DNA from: Bradyrhizobium nitroreducens
GTDB taxonomy: Bacteria; Pseudomonadota; Alphaproteobacteria; Rhizobiales; Xanthobacteraceae
DNA: 64,000 nucleotides
Reading direction: 5' to 3'
Assembly: GCF_002776695.1 (NCBI RefSeq)
Contig: NZ_LFJC01000003.1
Coordinates: 3,447,181-3,511,180 of the forward strand
In this document: positions 25,305 through 34,069 of the stretch, in pieces
Numbering within the stretch: the first letter of the stretch is position 1
How the letters are laid out: every line of letters starts with the position of its first letter
Notes under the pieces: model-generated
Told to the model about the DNA's origin: nothing
The model's input: only the letters and a program-made list of their open reading frames with translations
Databases searched by the model: none
Program-made: the position numbers and the translations under genes

Positions 25305-26387
25305 ATGAACCAAGATTCGCAATTTAGCGGGAACGCAGATCGGGACGACACTCGCCCGATTCTGATCATTCCCTACATGTGGATCGGCGATTTCGTCCGG
25401 AATCACACCGTGGTCCGGGTCCTGAAGGAGCGCTGGCCGAACCGTCCGGTCGATCTCCTGACCACACCCCTGTGCGCCCCACTGGTCGATTACATGCCCG
25501 GCGTGCGTCAGGGCATCGTCTGGGACCTGCCGCGCGGCCGGCTCGCGGTGGGCCGCCAGCTGGGCCTGGCCAAGCTCCTGCGCGAGCGGGACTACGGCAC
25601 CGCCCTGGTGCTGCCCCGGACCTGGAAGGCGGCCATTGCGCCCGCTTTGGCCGGTATCCCTGAAAGGGTCGGCTTCGTCGGCGAGTTCCGGTTCGGCCTG
25701 CTCAATCGCTGGCGCTGGGGCGAGAGGAAGCTGCCCCGCTTCATCGACAAGAACGCCGCCCTGGCCCAGCCCGACGGCGCCCCCCTGCCCCCGGAATGGC
25801 CGGTGCCGCAATTGCGGGTCCCGGCAGAGGACGTCACGCGCTGGCGCCAGGCCAACGGCCTCAGCGCGGGGGCGGCGGTGGCGCTCGCCCCAGGCTCGGT
25901 CGGCGTGTCAAAACGCTGGACCTATTATCCGGAAGCCGCCCGCCTGCTGGCCGAGCGCGGGCTGGAGGTCTGGGTCGTCGGCGGCCCCGCCGAAAAGGGC
26001 CTCGCCCAGGAGATCGTCGCGGCCGGCGGTGCTGGGACCGCTGGCGGCCCGGGGGTGCGGGACCTCACCGGCAACGACTTGCGCAACGGCGTGCTGGCCA
26101 TGGCCGCGGCGGGCGTTGCCATCTCCAACGATTCCGGCCTGATGCACATCGCAGCCGCGCTCGGCACGCCCACCATGGGCATCTTCGGCCCGACCAGCCC
26201 CTATCTCTGGGCGCCACTGAACGGCCTTGCCGCAACCGTGGTGCAGGACAAGGAAAAGCTGTCCTGCCAGCCCTGCCAGAGCACGATCTGCAGGATGAAC
26301 GACCACCGCTGCATGCGGAACATTGCGGCCAGCGAGGTGGTGGGGATTGCGGAGCGGGTGCTGAGCGAGGTGGGGGCGCCGGTTTAG
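25305..26387 (+). CDS. waaF: ADP-heptose:LPS heptosyltransferase II
   Basis: Start taken at ATG 25305 (MNQDSQFSGN), since sequence before it overlaps the hldD promoter region; 360 residues. Glycosyltransferase family 9 features are PYMWIGDFVRNHTVV at the N-terminus, PGSVGVSKRW in the middle, and SNDSGLMHIAAALGTPTMGIFGPTSP near the end, given here as SNDSGLMHIAAA and GIFGPTSP. A cysteine cluster (CQPCQSTICRMNDHRC) follows, common in WaaF. The enzyme adds the second heptose to the inner core at the cytoplasmic face. It diverges from hldD, matching shared use of ADP-heptose. Confidence 0.93.
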   Translation: MNQDSQFSGNADRDDTRPILIIPYMWIGDFVRNHTVVRVLKERWPNRPVDLLTTPLCAPLVDYMPGVRQGIVWDLPRGRLAVGRQLGLAKLLRERDYGTALVLPRTWKAAIAPALAGIPERVGFVGEFRFGLLNRWRWGERKLPRFIDKNAALAQPDGAPLPPEWPVPQLRVPAEDVTRWRQANGLSAGAAVALAPGSVGVSKRWTYYPEAARLLAERGLEVWVVGGPAEKGLAQEIVAAGGAGTAGGPGVRDLTGNDLRNGVLAMAAAGVAISNDSGLMHIAAALGTPTMGIFGPTSPYLWAPLNGLAATVVQDKEKLSCQPCQSTICRMNDHRCMRNIAASEVVGIAERVLSEVGAPV

Positions 26388-26448
26388 CCGTCATATGCGA
26401 GGACGGCTCGTTATCTTGGGGACGTGAGCGTCAGAATTCGCCAACGGA

Positions 26449-26835
26449 CTACGCAGATGCACGCCCCAGCTCATATTGAGCCGTCAGAGCACCAATCGGA
26501 ATATTCCATTCCTTGCTGATGGTCCGGATCATGTCCAGCGTCAGCGGGCGGACGCGATTCAAAATCTCGGACGCACGATTGCGTCCAATCAACGCCGCCA
26601 ATTCTGCCTGCGATCGCCCCATGGACTCGATTGCGAAATGGAGGACATCGATCGGATCGCGGTGAGTGATCGCGAAGTGATTGTCTTCGTATTCCTTGAT
26701 GAGCGACGACAAGACTTCGAAGCGATCACCGTCAGGCGTGCCAGGAAGCGGCTCGGCCTCGAAATAGCGAGATACTTCGCGGATGGCCCAGTCGTAATCC
26801 TGTTCGTTGTGGAGAGGCCTTACGTCCATCATCAC
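26449..26835 (-). CDS. higA: HigA-type antitoxin (XRE family)
   Basis: A 128-residue protein whose C-terminal half is an XRE helix-turn-helix (AIESMGRSQAELAALIGRNRASEILN, given as GRSQAELAALIGRN). The N-terminal half matches the COG5499-type HigA antitoxin with LIKEYEDNHFAI. HigA antitoxins neutralise HigB and repress their own operon. The gene overlaps higB by 4 bp (ATGA) and is translated second, the usual toxin-first order of hig loci. Base composition is clearly more AT-rich than the flanking LPS genes, which suggests acquisition by transfer. Confidence 0.9.
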   Translation of the reverse strand: MMMDVRPLHNEQDYDWAIREVSRYFEAEPLPGTPDGDRFEVLSSLIKEYEDNHFAITHRDPIDVLHFAIESMGRSQAELAALIGRNRASEILNRVRPLTLDMIRTISKEWNIPIGALTAQYELGRASA

Positions 26836-27134
26836 ACGATCTCCGCGTCTATTCCGTCGTACTCTGCGTGCGTGCCGACAAACTTGATGAGGGCTGTCTT
26901 GAACTTGTAGGAGAAGTGAACCACAAGGCGATACTTGTTGCCGCCTATGTCGAAGATGGCTCTGTTGTCACCAACGAAGTCCACGTTGTTTCCAAACGCC
27001 CTCTTGAGGTCTGCCGGACCGCTCCAGTCACCCTTCGAAACGATTTCGTACCAAACGCCCAAGGGGGTCTCCGCTTGGGGGTATCGGCCCCAAAAGACCT
27101 TGAGCGCCTTCCTCGCAATTACGTTCATAGCCAT
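26832..27134 (-). CDS. higB: HigB-type toxin (ribosome-dependent mRNA interferase)
   Basis: A 100-residue protein of the HigB_toxin family (RelE-like fold). Recognisable parts are FWGRYPQAETPL, the W-Y segment VWYEIV, VDFVGDNRAIFDIGGNKYRLVV (given here as NRAIFDIGGNKYRL) and KFVGTHAEYD near the end. These toxins cleave mRNA on the ribosome. The start could be M1 or M3 (27128). Two palindromes sharing TTCCC...GGGA lie within 50 bp upstream and are the likely HigA operator. The pair sits between waaF and an LPS mannosyltransferase-like gene. Confidence 0.9.
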   Translation of the reverse strand: MAMNVIARKALKVFWGRYPQAETPLGVWYEIVSKGDWSGPADLKRAFGNNVDFVGDNRAIFDIGGNKYRLVVHFSYKFKTALIKFVGTHAEYDGIDAEIV

Positions 27135-27141
27135 AGCATGT

Positions 27142-27179
27142 TCCCACTATGGGATCAATTCAAATTCCCAACACGGGAA
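27142..27179. promoter_or_regulatory. Twin palindromic operator of higBA
   Basis: Two inverted repeats: TCCCA-CTA-TGGGA (27142-27154) and TTCCC-AACAC-GGGAA (27165-27179), with centres about 24 bp apart. They begin 8 bp upstream of the higB start. Two half-helical-turn-phased sites with a shared half-site fit cooperative autorepression by HigA. Confidence 0.7.
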
Positions 27180-27324
27180 CGCTACCTCGCCTGCCCCATG
27201 GATCGAACCAGATTCGTAAATCTGCACTCTGCCCCAGGGGACTCCAAGCCGTTGATTTTGCTGGCCCCGCCTACTGTGCATGGGGTTGTTTTCGCGATTT
27301 TTGTTGGCCGGCGAGATGGCGGGC

Positions 27325-28362
27325 TCAAAGCAGCGGCCGATAGACCTCGCCGATCCGCGCTGCTTCCGCATCGAGGCTGAATTTTTCGAGCACCCGCGCC
27401 CGCCCGCGTTGCCCCATCGCCGTGGCGGCAGCCACATCGCGCATCAACGGCTCCAGCGCCGCCGCCAGCGCATCCGCGTCACCGGTCGGGACCAGCACGC
27501 CGCTGACGCCATCCTCGACCACGAGCTCGGCCGCGCCGGCGCGCGCGGCAACGAGGGCGCTGCCCGCCGCCATCGCCTCGATCAGCGTCAGGCCAAAACC
27601 TTCATTGCGCGAGGTGAAGGCGTAGATCGTCAGCCGCTGATACCAGCGCTGCACGTCTTCGATCGGCAGCTCGCCGGTGATGACGATGCGCGATTGCAGG
27701 CCCGCGGCCTCGATCCGCTTCTTCAGAGCGTTGGCAAAGGGCGTCTGCTCGGCCGTAACTTGCCCCACGACGACGGCGGTGAAATCCGGATAGAGCGGCA
27801 ACAGGCGGCACATCGCGTCGACGAACACATCAGTGCCCTTCTGCGCGCGCACGCGACCGAAGCAGCCGATGGCGTAGCGGCCCGGCAGACCGCTTTCGGC
27901 GAAGGCCGCAGCGCGATCGACCGGCGGCGCGTAGACGTCGGTGTCGACGCCATGCGGGATCACGGTCGCCTTCACCTTCAGGAACGAGGCCGAGATATCG
28001 CTCGTCGCGATGATCGCGTCCATGCGCCAGATCAGCCAGCGCGTGATCCAGCTGTGATGCCGCTGCGCCGCCGAGGTGAACACGAGCTTCAGCGGCCAGC
28101 CGAGCGCGCGCAGCACGACGCCCGCGATCATCTCGTTGTTGCGCCGCGCGTGCCAGATCAGCGGCGCCTTGCGGCGCCATAGCTTCAGGAAACCCGCACC
28201 CCCGAGCCGCGCGATGCCCTCCGGCGCGTCCGAGCCGAACCAGGCGGCGCGATACAGTTTCGCCAGCCGCGGCGCCACCATCCGGTTGGTCGCGGTGACC
28301 CCGGAATAGCGCCTGTGCAGATTTGGCACGATCAATTCGAGATCGCCGGGGGAATTGGCCAC
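27325..28362 (-). CDS. Glycosyltransferase family 4 (LpcC-like LPS core mannosyltransferase)
   Basis: A 345-residue GT-B glycosyltransferase. The C-terminal donor site reads TSRNEGFGLTLIEAMAAG with the E-x7-E pair, and GCFGRVRAQKGTDVFVDAM holds the first donor-domain loop. The N-terminal LHRRYSGVTATNR and WHARRNNEM segments match the rhizobial LpcC family, which adds mannose to the Kdo-containing inner core using GDP-mannose. That assignment is by family resemblance. It fits with manC in the same region. It is divergent from galE. Confidence 0.85.
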   Translation of the reverse strand: MANSPGDLELIVPNLHRRYSGVTATNRMVAPRLAKLYRAAWFGSDAPEGIARLGGAGFLKLWRRKAPLIWHARRNNEMIAGVVLRALGWPLKLVFTSAAQRHHSWITRWLIWRMDAIIATSDISASFLKVKATVIPHGVDTDVYAPPVDRAAAFAESGLPGRYAIGCFGRVRAQKGTDVFVDAMCRLLPLYPDFTAVVVGQVTAEQTPFANALKKRIEAAGLQSRIVITGELPIEDVQRWYQRLTIYAFTSRNEGFGLTLIEAMAAGSALVAARAGAAELVVEDGVSGVLVPTGDADALAAALEPLMRDVAAATAMGQRGRARVLEKFSLDAEAARIGEVYRPLL

Positions 28363-28488
28363 GTCATGCTCCGTTTGACCGGCCCCCTATACGCAACATT
28401 AAGCATAGTGACCAGTTCAGCTACGCCGAAACCCCCTCTTCACCGCGCAAACGTTAACGTGCCGCGTTGATCGAAGACGGGTGAGATC

Positions 28489-29502
28489 ATGACTGTGCTA
28501 GTCACCGGCGGCGCCGGCTATATCGGAAGTCACACGGTCCTCGCGCTGGCGGAAGCCGGCGAGGACGTCGTCGTGATCGACGATCTCTCCACGGGCTTTT
28601 CCGCTTATCTGCCCGAGGGCGTGCCGCTGTTCATCGGCGATGCCGGCGACGAGAACCTGCTCGAAGGCGTGATCGCCCAGCACAACATCGAGAGCATCAT
28701 CCATTTCGCCGGCTCCGTCGTCGTGCCGGATTCGATGCGCGATCCGCTCGGCTACTACCGCAACAACTTCATGACCGCGCGCAACCTGCTCAACGTCGCG
28801 GTCAAGCGCGGCATCAATCGCTTCATCTTCTCCTCGACCGCGGCCGTCTACGGCAATCCGGACCAGGTGCCGGTGCCCGAGCACGCGCCGACGCGGCCGC
28901 TGTCGCCGTACGGCTCCTCGAAGCTGATGACCGAGATCATGCTGCACGACGTCGCCGCCGCCTACGGCATGCAGTACGTCACGCTGCGCTATTTCAACGT
29001 TGCCGGCGCAGATCCGCAGGCGCGCATCGGGCTCGCCACCGCCGGCGCCACGCATCTGCTCAAGATCGCGGTCGAGGCCGCGACCGGCCAGCGCGCCAAG
29101 ATCGACGTGTTCGGCACCGACTATCCGACCCCCGACGGCAGCTGCATCCGCGACTTCATCCACGTCACCGACCTGTCGCAGGCGCATCGTTCGGCGCTCG
29201 CTTATCTGCGCAATGGCGGCGCCTCGACGACGCTGAATTGCGGCTATGGCCGCGGCTATTCGGTGCTGGAGACCATCGACGCCGTGCGCCGGGTGTCGGG
29301 CCGCAGCTTCGCCGTGCAATACGCGCCGCGCCGGCCGGGCGACATCATGACCATGGTCGCCGACACCAGCCGCATCCGCGGCCTGCTCGACTGGAAGCCG
29401 CAATACGAGGACCTCGAGACCATCGCCGCCCACGCTCTGGCGTGGGAGGACAAGCTGTTCCACGAGCGCCATGGCGAGCTCCGCCACGCCGCCTCGGCCT
29501 AG
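28489..29502 (+). CDS. galE: UDP-glucose 4-epimerase
   Basis: A 337-residue extended SDR. It has the NAD loop VTGGAGYIGSHTVLAL, the FSSTAAVYG serine segment, PYGSSKLMTEIML with the Y-x3-K pair, and the GalE-specific RYFNVAGADP. A DGSCIRDFIHVTDLSQAH motif follows. It interconverts UDP-glucose and UDP-galactose for LPS, EPS and galactose use. A weak GGGTGAG ribosome binding site precedes the ATG. It is upstream of, and co-directional with, the MsbA-like exporter gene. Confidence 0.95.
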   Translation: MTVLVTGGAGYIGSHTVLALAEAGEDVVVIDDLSTGFSAYLPEGVPLFIGDAGDENLLEGVIAQHNIESIIHFAGSVVVPDSMRDPLGYYRNNFMTARNLLNVAVKRGINRFIFSSTAAVYGNPDQVPVPEHAPTRPLSPYGSSKLMTEIMLHDVAAAYGMQYVTLRYFNVAGADPQARIGLATAGATHLLKIAVEAATGQRAKIDVFGTDYPTPDGSCIRDFIHVTDLSQAHRSALAYLRNGGASTTLNCGYGRGYSVLETIDAVRRVSGRSFAVQYAPRRPGDIMTMVADTSRIRGLLDWKPQYEDLETIAAHALAWEDKLFHERHGELRHAASA

Positions 29503-29516
29503 AATCGCCCCAAGCG

Positions 29517-29536
29517 CAAGCCCTTAATTGGGCTTG
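29517..29536 (+). terminator. Hairpin after galE, possible weak terminator
   Basis: CAAGCCC and GGGCTTG form a 7-bp stem around TTAATT, 14 bp after the galE stop. It is followed by GAAAAG rather than a T-run, so it may instead stabilise the mRNA end. A second short GC hairpin follows at about 29540-29557. Confidence 0.35.
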
Positions 29537-29620
29537 AAAAGCCCCGCTCGAGCGGGCACAGAGGCCCATCGATCCCTGACGCGCGGGCAGGCTTTGTCCT
29601 GCGCCGTCAATGGACACCGG

Positions 29621-31423
29621 ATGGCTCAGTTTCCAAAGAAAATCACCGACGATCCCTATGCGGCAGCGACCCTGATTCGCCGCCTCGTCATGGAGCAGGG
29701 AGTCGTGTACTGGCGGCGCTACCTCGTCGCCTTCACGCTGATGGCGGTGGCCGCGGGTGCGACCGCATGCGCGACCTACGTGCTCGGCCAGGTCATCAAT
29801 CAGGCCTATGTCGACAAGAACATCCCGGGCATCGCGATGTTCTCCGGCATCACGGTGCTGCTGCTCTTCATCAAGGGCGTGGCCACCTACGGCCACATGG
29901 TGATCCTGACCAAGATCTCGAACGCGATCCTCGCCACCAATCAGCGCCAGCTGTTCGCCAAGCTGATGCGCGAGAGCGTCGGCTTCTTCTCCGAGCGGCA
30001 CTCGTCAGAGTTCCTGGCGCGGCTGACGGCCGGCGCAAAATCCATCACCGACGTGCTCAACATGCTGGTCAACGCCGTCGGCCGCGACCTCCTGATGCTG
30101 CTCGCCATGATCGGCGTGATGGTGTGGCAGGATCCGCTGATGTCGTTCATCGGCCTCGTCGCGGTGCCGCCGGCGATGCTGGTGCTGCGCAAGCTGGTCA
30201 AGCGCATCAAGGGCCTCGCCTTCAACCAGTTCACCGGCACCGCCGACATCATGGAGACGATGCAGGAATCGCTGCAGGGCATCCGCACGGTCAAGGCGTT
30301 CACGCTCGAAGACACCATGCAGAAGCGCATCGACGAGAACATCGCGATCGTCGAGCGCAATGCCAACAAGATGGCGCGCGTCGCCAACCGCTCCAACCCG
30401 CTGATGGAAATGCTCGGCGGCTTCGCGGTTGCGGGGTGCCTGATGTACGGCGGCTATGCCGTGGTCGCGCTCAACGCCACGCCCGGCGCGTTCTTCTCCT
30501 TCATGACCGCCTTCCTGATGGCAACCGAGCCGGCCAAGCGGCTGGCGCGGCTCAACATCGATCTCAACAGCCAGCTCGTCGGCGCGCGCATGCTGCTCGA
30601 GATCATCGACAGTCCGGCCAGCGAACATGCCGACGACGACAAGCCGGCGCTGAAGCTCTCCGATGCCCGCATCGAACTGCGCGACGTCAGCTTCTCCTAT
30701 CGCGCCAACGAGACCATCCTCAACCGCATGAGCTTCACGGCCGAGCCCGGCACGGTCACCGCTTTGGTCGGCCCGTCCGGCGGCGGCAAATCGACCGTGC
30801 TGGCACTGCTATTGCGCTTCTACGAGGTGACGCAAGGCGACATCGTGATCGACGGCCAGTCGATCGGTGCCGTCTCGCGCAGATCGCTGCGGGCGCAGAC
30901 CGCTTATGTCGGCCAGGACGTCTACCTGTTTCGCGACACCATCCGCAGCAACATCGCCTTCGGCAAGCCGGGCGCGAGCGAGGACGAGATCATCGAGGCG
31001 GCGAAAGCGGCCTGCGCGCATGATTTCATCATGAGCTTCCCGCTCGGCTATGACACGCCGGTCGGCGAGCACGGCACGCAACTGTCCGGCGGGCAGCGCC
31101 AGCGCATCGCGGTGGCGCGCGCGCTGATCAGGAACGCGCCGATCATCCTGCTGGACGAAGCCACCGCCGCGCTCGATTCCGAGTCCGAGAAGCAGGTGCA
31201 GGAGGCGATCGAGCATCTCTGCCGGAACCGCACCACCATCGTGATCGCGCACCGGCTGCACACCATCATGCACGCAGACAGCATCCTGGTGGTCGAGGGC
31301 GGCGAGATCGTCGAGCAGGGCCGGCACGACGAGCTGCTCAGCCGCAGCGGGCGCTATGCCTCGTTCTTCCGCCTGCAACATCACGATTCCGGCGCTCTGG
31401 CGCCGATCAGCGCAACCGCCTAG
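29621..31423 (+). CDS. MsbA-like ABC exporter (fused membrane and ATPase domains)
   Basis: Start taken at ATG 29621 (MAQFPKKITDD); 600 residues. An N-terminal six-helix type I exporter membrane domain covers about 30-330. The ATPase domain has Walker A GPSGGGKST, a Q-loop in YVGQDVYLF, signature LSGGQRQR and Walker B IILLDEATAALD. It forms a homodimeric exporter. Placement at the end of the LPS cluster suggests flipping of lipid A-core or another lipid-linked glycan, as MsbA does, but drug or glycolipid export is also possible. A second msbA may exist elsewhere. Confidence 0.88.
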   Translation: MAQFPKKITDDPYAAATLIRRLVMEQGVVYWRRYLVAFTLMAVAAGATACATYVLGQVINQAYVDKNIPGIAMFSGITVLLLFIKGVATYGHMVILTKISNAILATNQRQLFAKLMRESVGFFSERHSSEFLARLTAGAKSITDVLNMLVNAVGRDLLMLLAMIGVMVWQDPLMSFIGLVAVPPAMLVLRKLVKRIKGLAFNQFTGTADIMETMQESLQGIRTVKAFTLEDTMQKRIDENIAIVERNANKMARVANRSNPLMEMLGGFAVAGCLMYGGYAVVALNATPGAFFSFMTAFLMATEPAKRLARLNIDLNSQLVGARMLLEIIDSPASEHADDDKPALKLSDARIELRDVSFSYRANETILNRMSFTAEPGTVTALVGPSGGGKSTVLALLLRFYEVTQGDIVIDGQSIGAVSRRSLRAQTAYVGQDVYLFRDTIRSNIAFGKPGASEDEIIEAAKAACAHDFIMSFPLGYDTPVGEHGTQLSGGQRQRIAVARALIRNAPIILLDEATAALDSESEKQVQEAIEHLCRNRTTIVIAHRLHTIMHADSILVVEGGEIVEQGRHDELLSRSGRYASFFRLQHHDSGALAPISATA

Positions 31424-31458
31424 AATTCCCAGTCAACCTCAAGAGCCGCGAGACCCGC

Positions 31459-32160
31459 ATGAACGCCGCCTCCTACGTCATCCCGCTTCCGCCCCAGGCT
31501 TCGCTTCCCGTCGTCGGCGAGAGCGGCCGCTATCCGGTCCGCCGCATCTGGTGCGTCGGCCGCAACTATCTCGAACACATCCGCGAGATGGGCAATGACG
31601 AGCGCGCCCCGCCGTTCTTCTTCGCCAAGCACGCCGACATGCTGGTGCCCGACGGCGCCACCATCCCCTATCCGCCGCTGACCAAGGATCTGCATCACGA
31701 GGTCGAGCTGGTCGTCGCGATGAAGAGCGGCGGCCTCAACATCCCCGCCGACAAGGCGCTCGACCATGTCTACGGCTACGCCGTCGGCATCGACCTGACC
31801 CGCCGCGACCTCCAGATCGCTTCGCGCAAGAAGGAGCGTCCCTGGGAGATCGGCAAGTCGTTCGACGGCTCGGCGCCCTGCTCCGCGGTGCAGCCGGCCG
31901 CCAAGATCGGCCATCCCGCCAAGGGCAAGATCTGGCTGACGGTCAACGGCAAGGAAGCTCAGAAGGGCGACCTCACCGAGCTGATCTGGAACGTGCCCGA
32001 GATCATCTGGCAGCTCTCGCAGCAGGTGAAGCTCGCCGCCGGCGACATCATCATGACCGGCACGCCCGCCGGCGTGTCGCAGCTCCAGCCCGGCGACAAG
32101 CTCGAATGCGGCGTCGACGGCGTCGGCACGCTGAAGGTCTCGATCGGCCAGCCGGAATAA
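31459..32160 (+). CDS. Fumarylacetoacetate hydrolase family protein
   Basis: A 233-residue single-domain FAH-fold hydrolase. Metal-binding acidic residues lie in HHEVELVVAM, and the family segments WCVGRNYLEH, FFAKHADML, DLTRRDLQ, and the GTPAGVSQLQPGD end block are all present. Such enzymes cleave acylpyruvates such as fumarylpyruvate or maleylpyruvate, or act as oxaloacetate decarboxylases. The short length and the IREMGNDER stretch fit the fumarylpyruvate hydrolase branch, but no gentisate genes are near. It follows the ABC exporter by 35 bp and could be co-transcribed. A strong terminator follows. Confidence 0.88.
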   Translation: MNAASYVIPLPPQASLPVVGESGRYPVRRIWCVGRNYLEHIREMGNDERAPPFFFAKHADMLVPDGATIPYPPLTKDLHHEVELVVAMKSGGLNIPADKALDHVYGYAVGIDLTRRDLQIASRKKERPWEIGKSFDGSAPCSAVQPAAKIGHPAKGKIWLTVNGKEAQKGDLTELIWNVPEIIWQLSQQVKLAAGDIIMTGTPAGVSQLQPGDKLECGVDGVGTLKVSIGQPE

Positions 32161-32183
32161 GCCGCAGGGGCGAACTCAAATCG

Positions 32184-32211
32184 AAAGGCCCCGACGTGTC
32201 CGGGGCCTTTT
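32184..32211. terminator. Bidirectional Rho-independent terminator
   Basis: AAAGGCCCCG and CGGGGCCTTTT form a strong stem with an A-run on one side and a T-run on the other. It lies between the convergent FAH and SnoaL-like genes and should stop transcription from both. Confidence 0.85.
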
Positions 32212-32226
32212 CTATTCCGATCGCAT

Positions 32227-32685
32227 CTACCAGGCCTTCACCGGCCGATTGGCGTGGCTTGCCTGCGGCACACCCCGGTTGAGCGACATGTGCGAGTGCA
32301 CGCACAGCCAGCCATCGTCCTCTCTCGAAAACACCATCGTAGCCCGGCCGGGACGGGCAAACGTGCTGCCGTCGGGGTGATAGCCCGTGCTCGTCCAGGG
32401 CGCGATCACGGTCGCCATCGCGCCATCGGGGGATGCCAGGATCGAGGTCTGCTCGAGCACGAAGCGAAAGTCGGCCGTCTTCGGCCAGACATTGTCCCAC
32501 TGCGTCGAGACCCACTGATCGAGACCGGGAATGACGTCGTTATGCGTGCCGAAGGCCAGCACATCCGGATGGAAGAGCGGCCGGGCCGAGGCGTAGTCGA
32601 CCTCGCGGACATAGCCCGCGAAGGTCTCCAGCCATTGCCGGAAGAACCCTGCGATCTCCGCGTTCGCCGCCGGCAGTGATGCCAT
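32227..32685 (-). CDS. SnoaL/NTF2-like (DUF4440-type) protein
   Basis: Start taken at ATG 32685 (MASLPAANAE); 152 residues. The fold is seen in the early helix IAGFFRQWLETFAGYV, YASARPLFHPDVLAFGTH, and the late beta strands GRATMVFSREDDGWLCVHSH. This cone-shaped fold serves as a small hydrolase, isomerase or binding module. The substrate cannot be told. It starts 11 bp after the LpxO-like gene's stop, so the two are very likely one operon. Function in lipid modification is only a guess from this. Confidence 0.75.
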   Translation of the reverse strand: MASLPAANAEIAGFFRQWLETFAGYVREVDYASARPLFHPDVLAFGTHNDVIPGLDQWVSTQWDNVWPKTADFRFVLEQTSILASPDGAMATVIAPWTSTGYHPDGSTFARPGRATMVFSREDDGWLCVHSHMSLNRGVPQASHANRPVKAW

Positions 32686-32696
32686 TCCGCTACCCG

Positions 32697-33626
32697 TCAC
32701 CTCAGCGCCGAATACACGATCAAGCCGAGGATCAGCGCCGTCAGCGAATATTTCAGCGTGTAGTAGACGTTGCGGTTCCACTCCTTGACCTTACGGCTGC
32801 CGAGATGAATCTCGTAGAGCTTGCCGAACACCTTGTTCAACGCACCGACATGCTCGCCGTCGACGTTCTGGGTGGCCGACGCCTTGACGATGTGATGGCT
32901 GACCCAGCGGTTGATCGCGGTCATGAAGCCGTATTTCATCGGCCGCTCGACGTCGCAGAACAGGATGATGCGGTTGACGTCGGTCGCATTCTCCGCGCTG
33001 TGGATGAAGGTCTCGTCGAACATGAAGGCTTCGCCGTCGCGCCAGACGCATTCGACGCCGTCGACGAGGATGCGGCACTTGTTCGAGTTCGGCGTGACGA
33101 GGCCGAGGTGATAGCGCAGCGAGCCGGCGAAGGGATCGCGGTGCGCGCCGAGCTTGCCGCCCGGCGGCAGCATCGCGAACATCGCGCCATGCACGCTCGG
33201 GATCGACTTGAGCAGCTCCACCGTCTTCGGGCACAGCGTGTTCGCCGACGGCAGGAAGTCGTCGTACCATTTCAGGTAAAACCGCTTCCAGCCGCTCTTG
33301 AAGAACGAGTAGAAGCCCCAGTCGTTGTTCTTCGCGGCAGCGCGAATGAAGCCTTCGTCGAACAGACGGACGGCCTCGTCGCGGATCGTTTCCCAATTCT
33401 CGCTGAGCGGCTTGAGCTCGGGAAACTGCTCGACCGAGATCACCGGCTTGTTCGGCACGGCCGAGCCCGCATACATCAGCACATTGTAGGGGGCGAGATA
33501 GGTCGAGTGATCGCCAAGCTGGCGCGCGAAGCGCAGTCGCTGCTTGCCGCGGAAGTGAACGTAAATCGTCGAAGCCGCGAGCACATAGAGAATGACAAGT
33601 TGCGGCGCAAAAAGCTGTTTCAGCAT
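32697..33626 (-). CDS. Aspartyl/asparaginyl beta-hydroxylase family, LpxO-like
   Basis: Start taken at ATG 33626 (MLKQLFAPQL), which gives an N-terminal membrane anchor (about residues 5-25); 309 residues. The Fe(II)/2-oxoglutarate site is visible as H162 and D164 in GAHRDPFAG and H209 in FDETFIHSAEN. Membrane-tethered members include LpxO, which 2-hydroxylates a lipid A acyl chain at the inner face of the inner membrane. A C-terminal helix (VYYTLKYSLTALILGLIVYS) is also present, giving two anchors. The lipid A role is inferred from family and from the LPS cluster nearby. Confidence 0.85.
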   Translation of the reverse strand: MLKQLFAPQLVILYVLAASTIYVHFRGKQRLRFARQLGDHSTYLAPYNVLMYAGSAVPNKPVISVEQFPELKPLSENWETIRDEAVRLFDEGFIRAAAKNNDWGFYSFFKSGWKRFYLKWYDDFLPSANTLCPKTVELLKSIPSVHGAMFAMLPPGGKLGAHRDPFAGSLRYHLGLVTPNSNKCRILVDGVECVWRDGEAFMFDETFIHSAENATDVNRIILFCDVERPMKYGFMTAINRWVSHHIVKASATQNVDGEHVGALNKVFGKLYEIHLGSRKVKEWNRNVYYTLKYSLTALILGLIVYSALR

Positions 33627-33769
33627 TTCCCCAAATCCCGAGTAACCCAGCCGGGACGTCATCTACTCCGGCCGGGCCCGAGCGACAAGTTATTCACCGA
33701 TGGGTTGCAATCACGCTGGGGAGAGCTTCTGGGCGGAACTTGGGGCCGAAAGGGCCGAAACCGCCCGAA

Positions 33770-33925
33770 TTACGCCCGGGACAGGGCCTGCAAGCCCTTG
33801 AAGGTCAGGCGCTTGGGATCTCTGACGCCAGCGAGATAGAGCTGGCGGATAAAGGCGATGACGGCGTCGCGGTCGCAATCGGTCAGCGCGACGACGGCGT
33901 CGACCGCGATCTTCTGGGCTTCCAT
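33770..33925 (-). CDS. Small hypothetical protein, 51 residues
   Basis: ATG at 33925 preceded by a GAGG ribosome binding site (GAGGTGAGCCCAATG), TAA stop at 33770-33772. The 51-residue product starts MEAQKIAVDAVVALTDCDRD and continues as an alpha-helical sequence ending LQALSRA. It has no membrane segment or signal peptide. The codon pattern is GC-rich at third positions, as in real genes of this genome. It lies 144 bp upstream of the LpxO-like gene on the same strand. No family is recognised. Confidence 0.65.
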   Translation of the reverse strand: MEAQKIAVDAVVALTDCDRDAVIAFIRQLYLAGVRDPKRLTFKGLQALSRA

Positions 33926-34069
33926 TGGGCTCACCTCGGCCTTGCGAGTAACCCGGCCGAGACAGGCTAGGACTCACCGGTTAATCCGGCGTTAACCGTT
34001 TGGGCAGCATGGCCGATTCCGCCCAGGTCCCGTATACGCAAAACAACGCATTGCGGGAGACGCAGCGGA

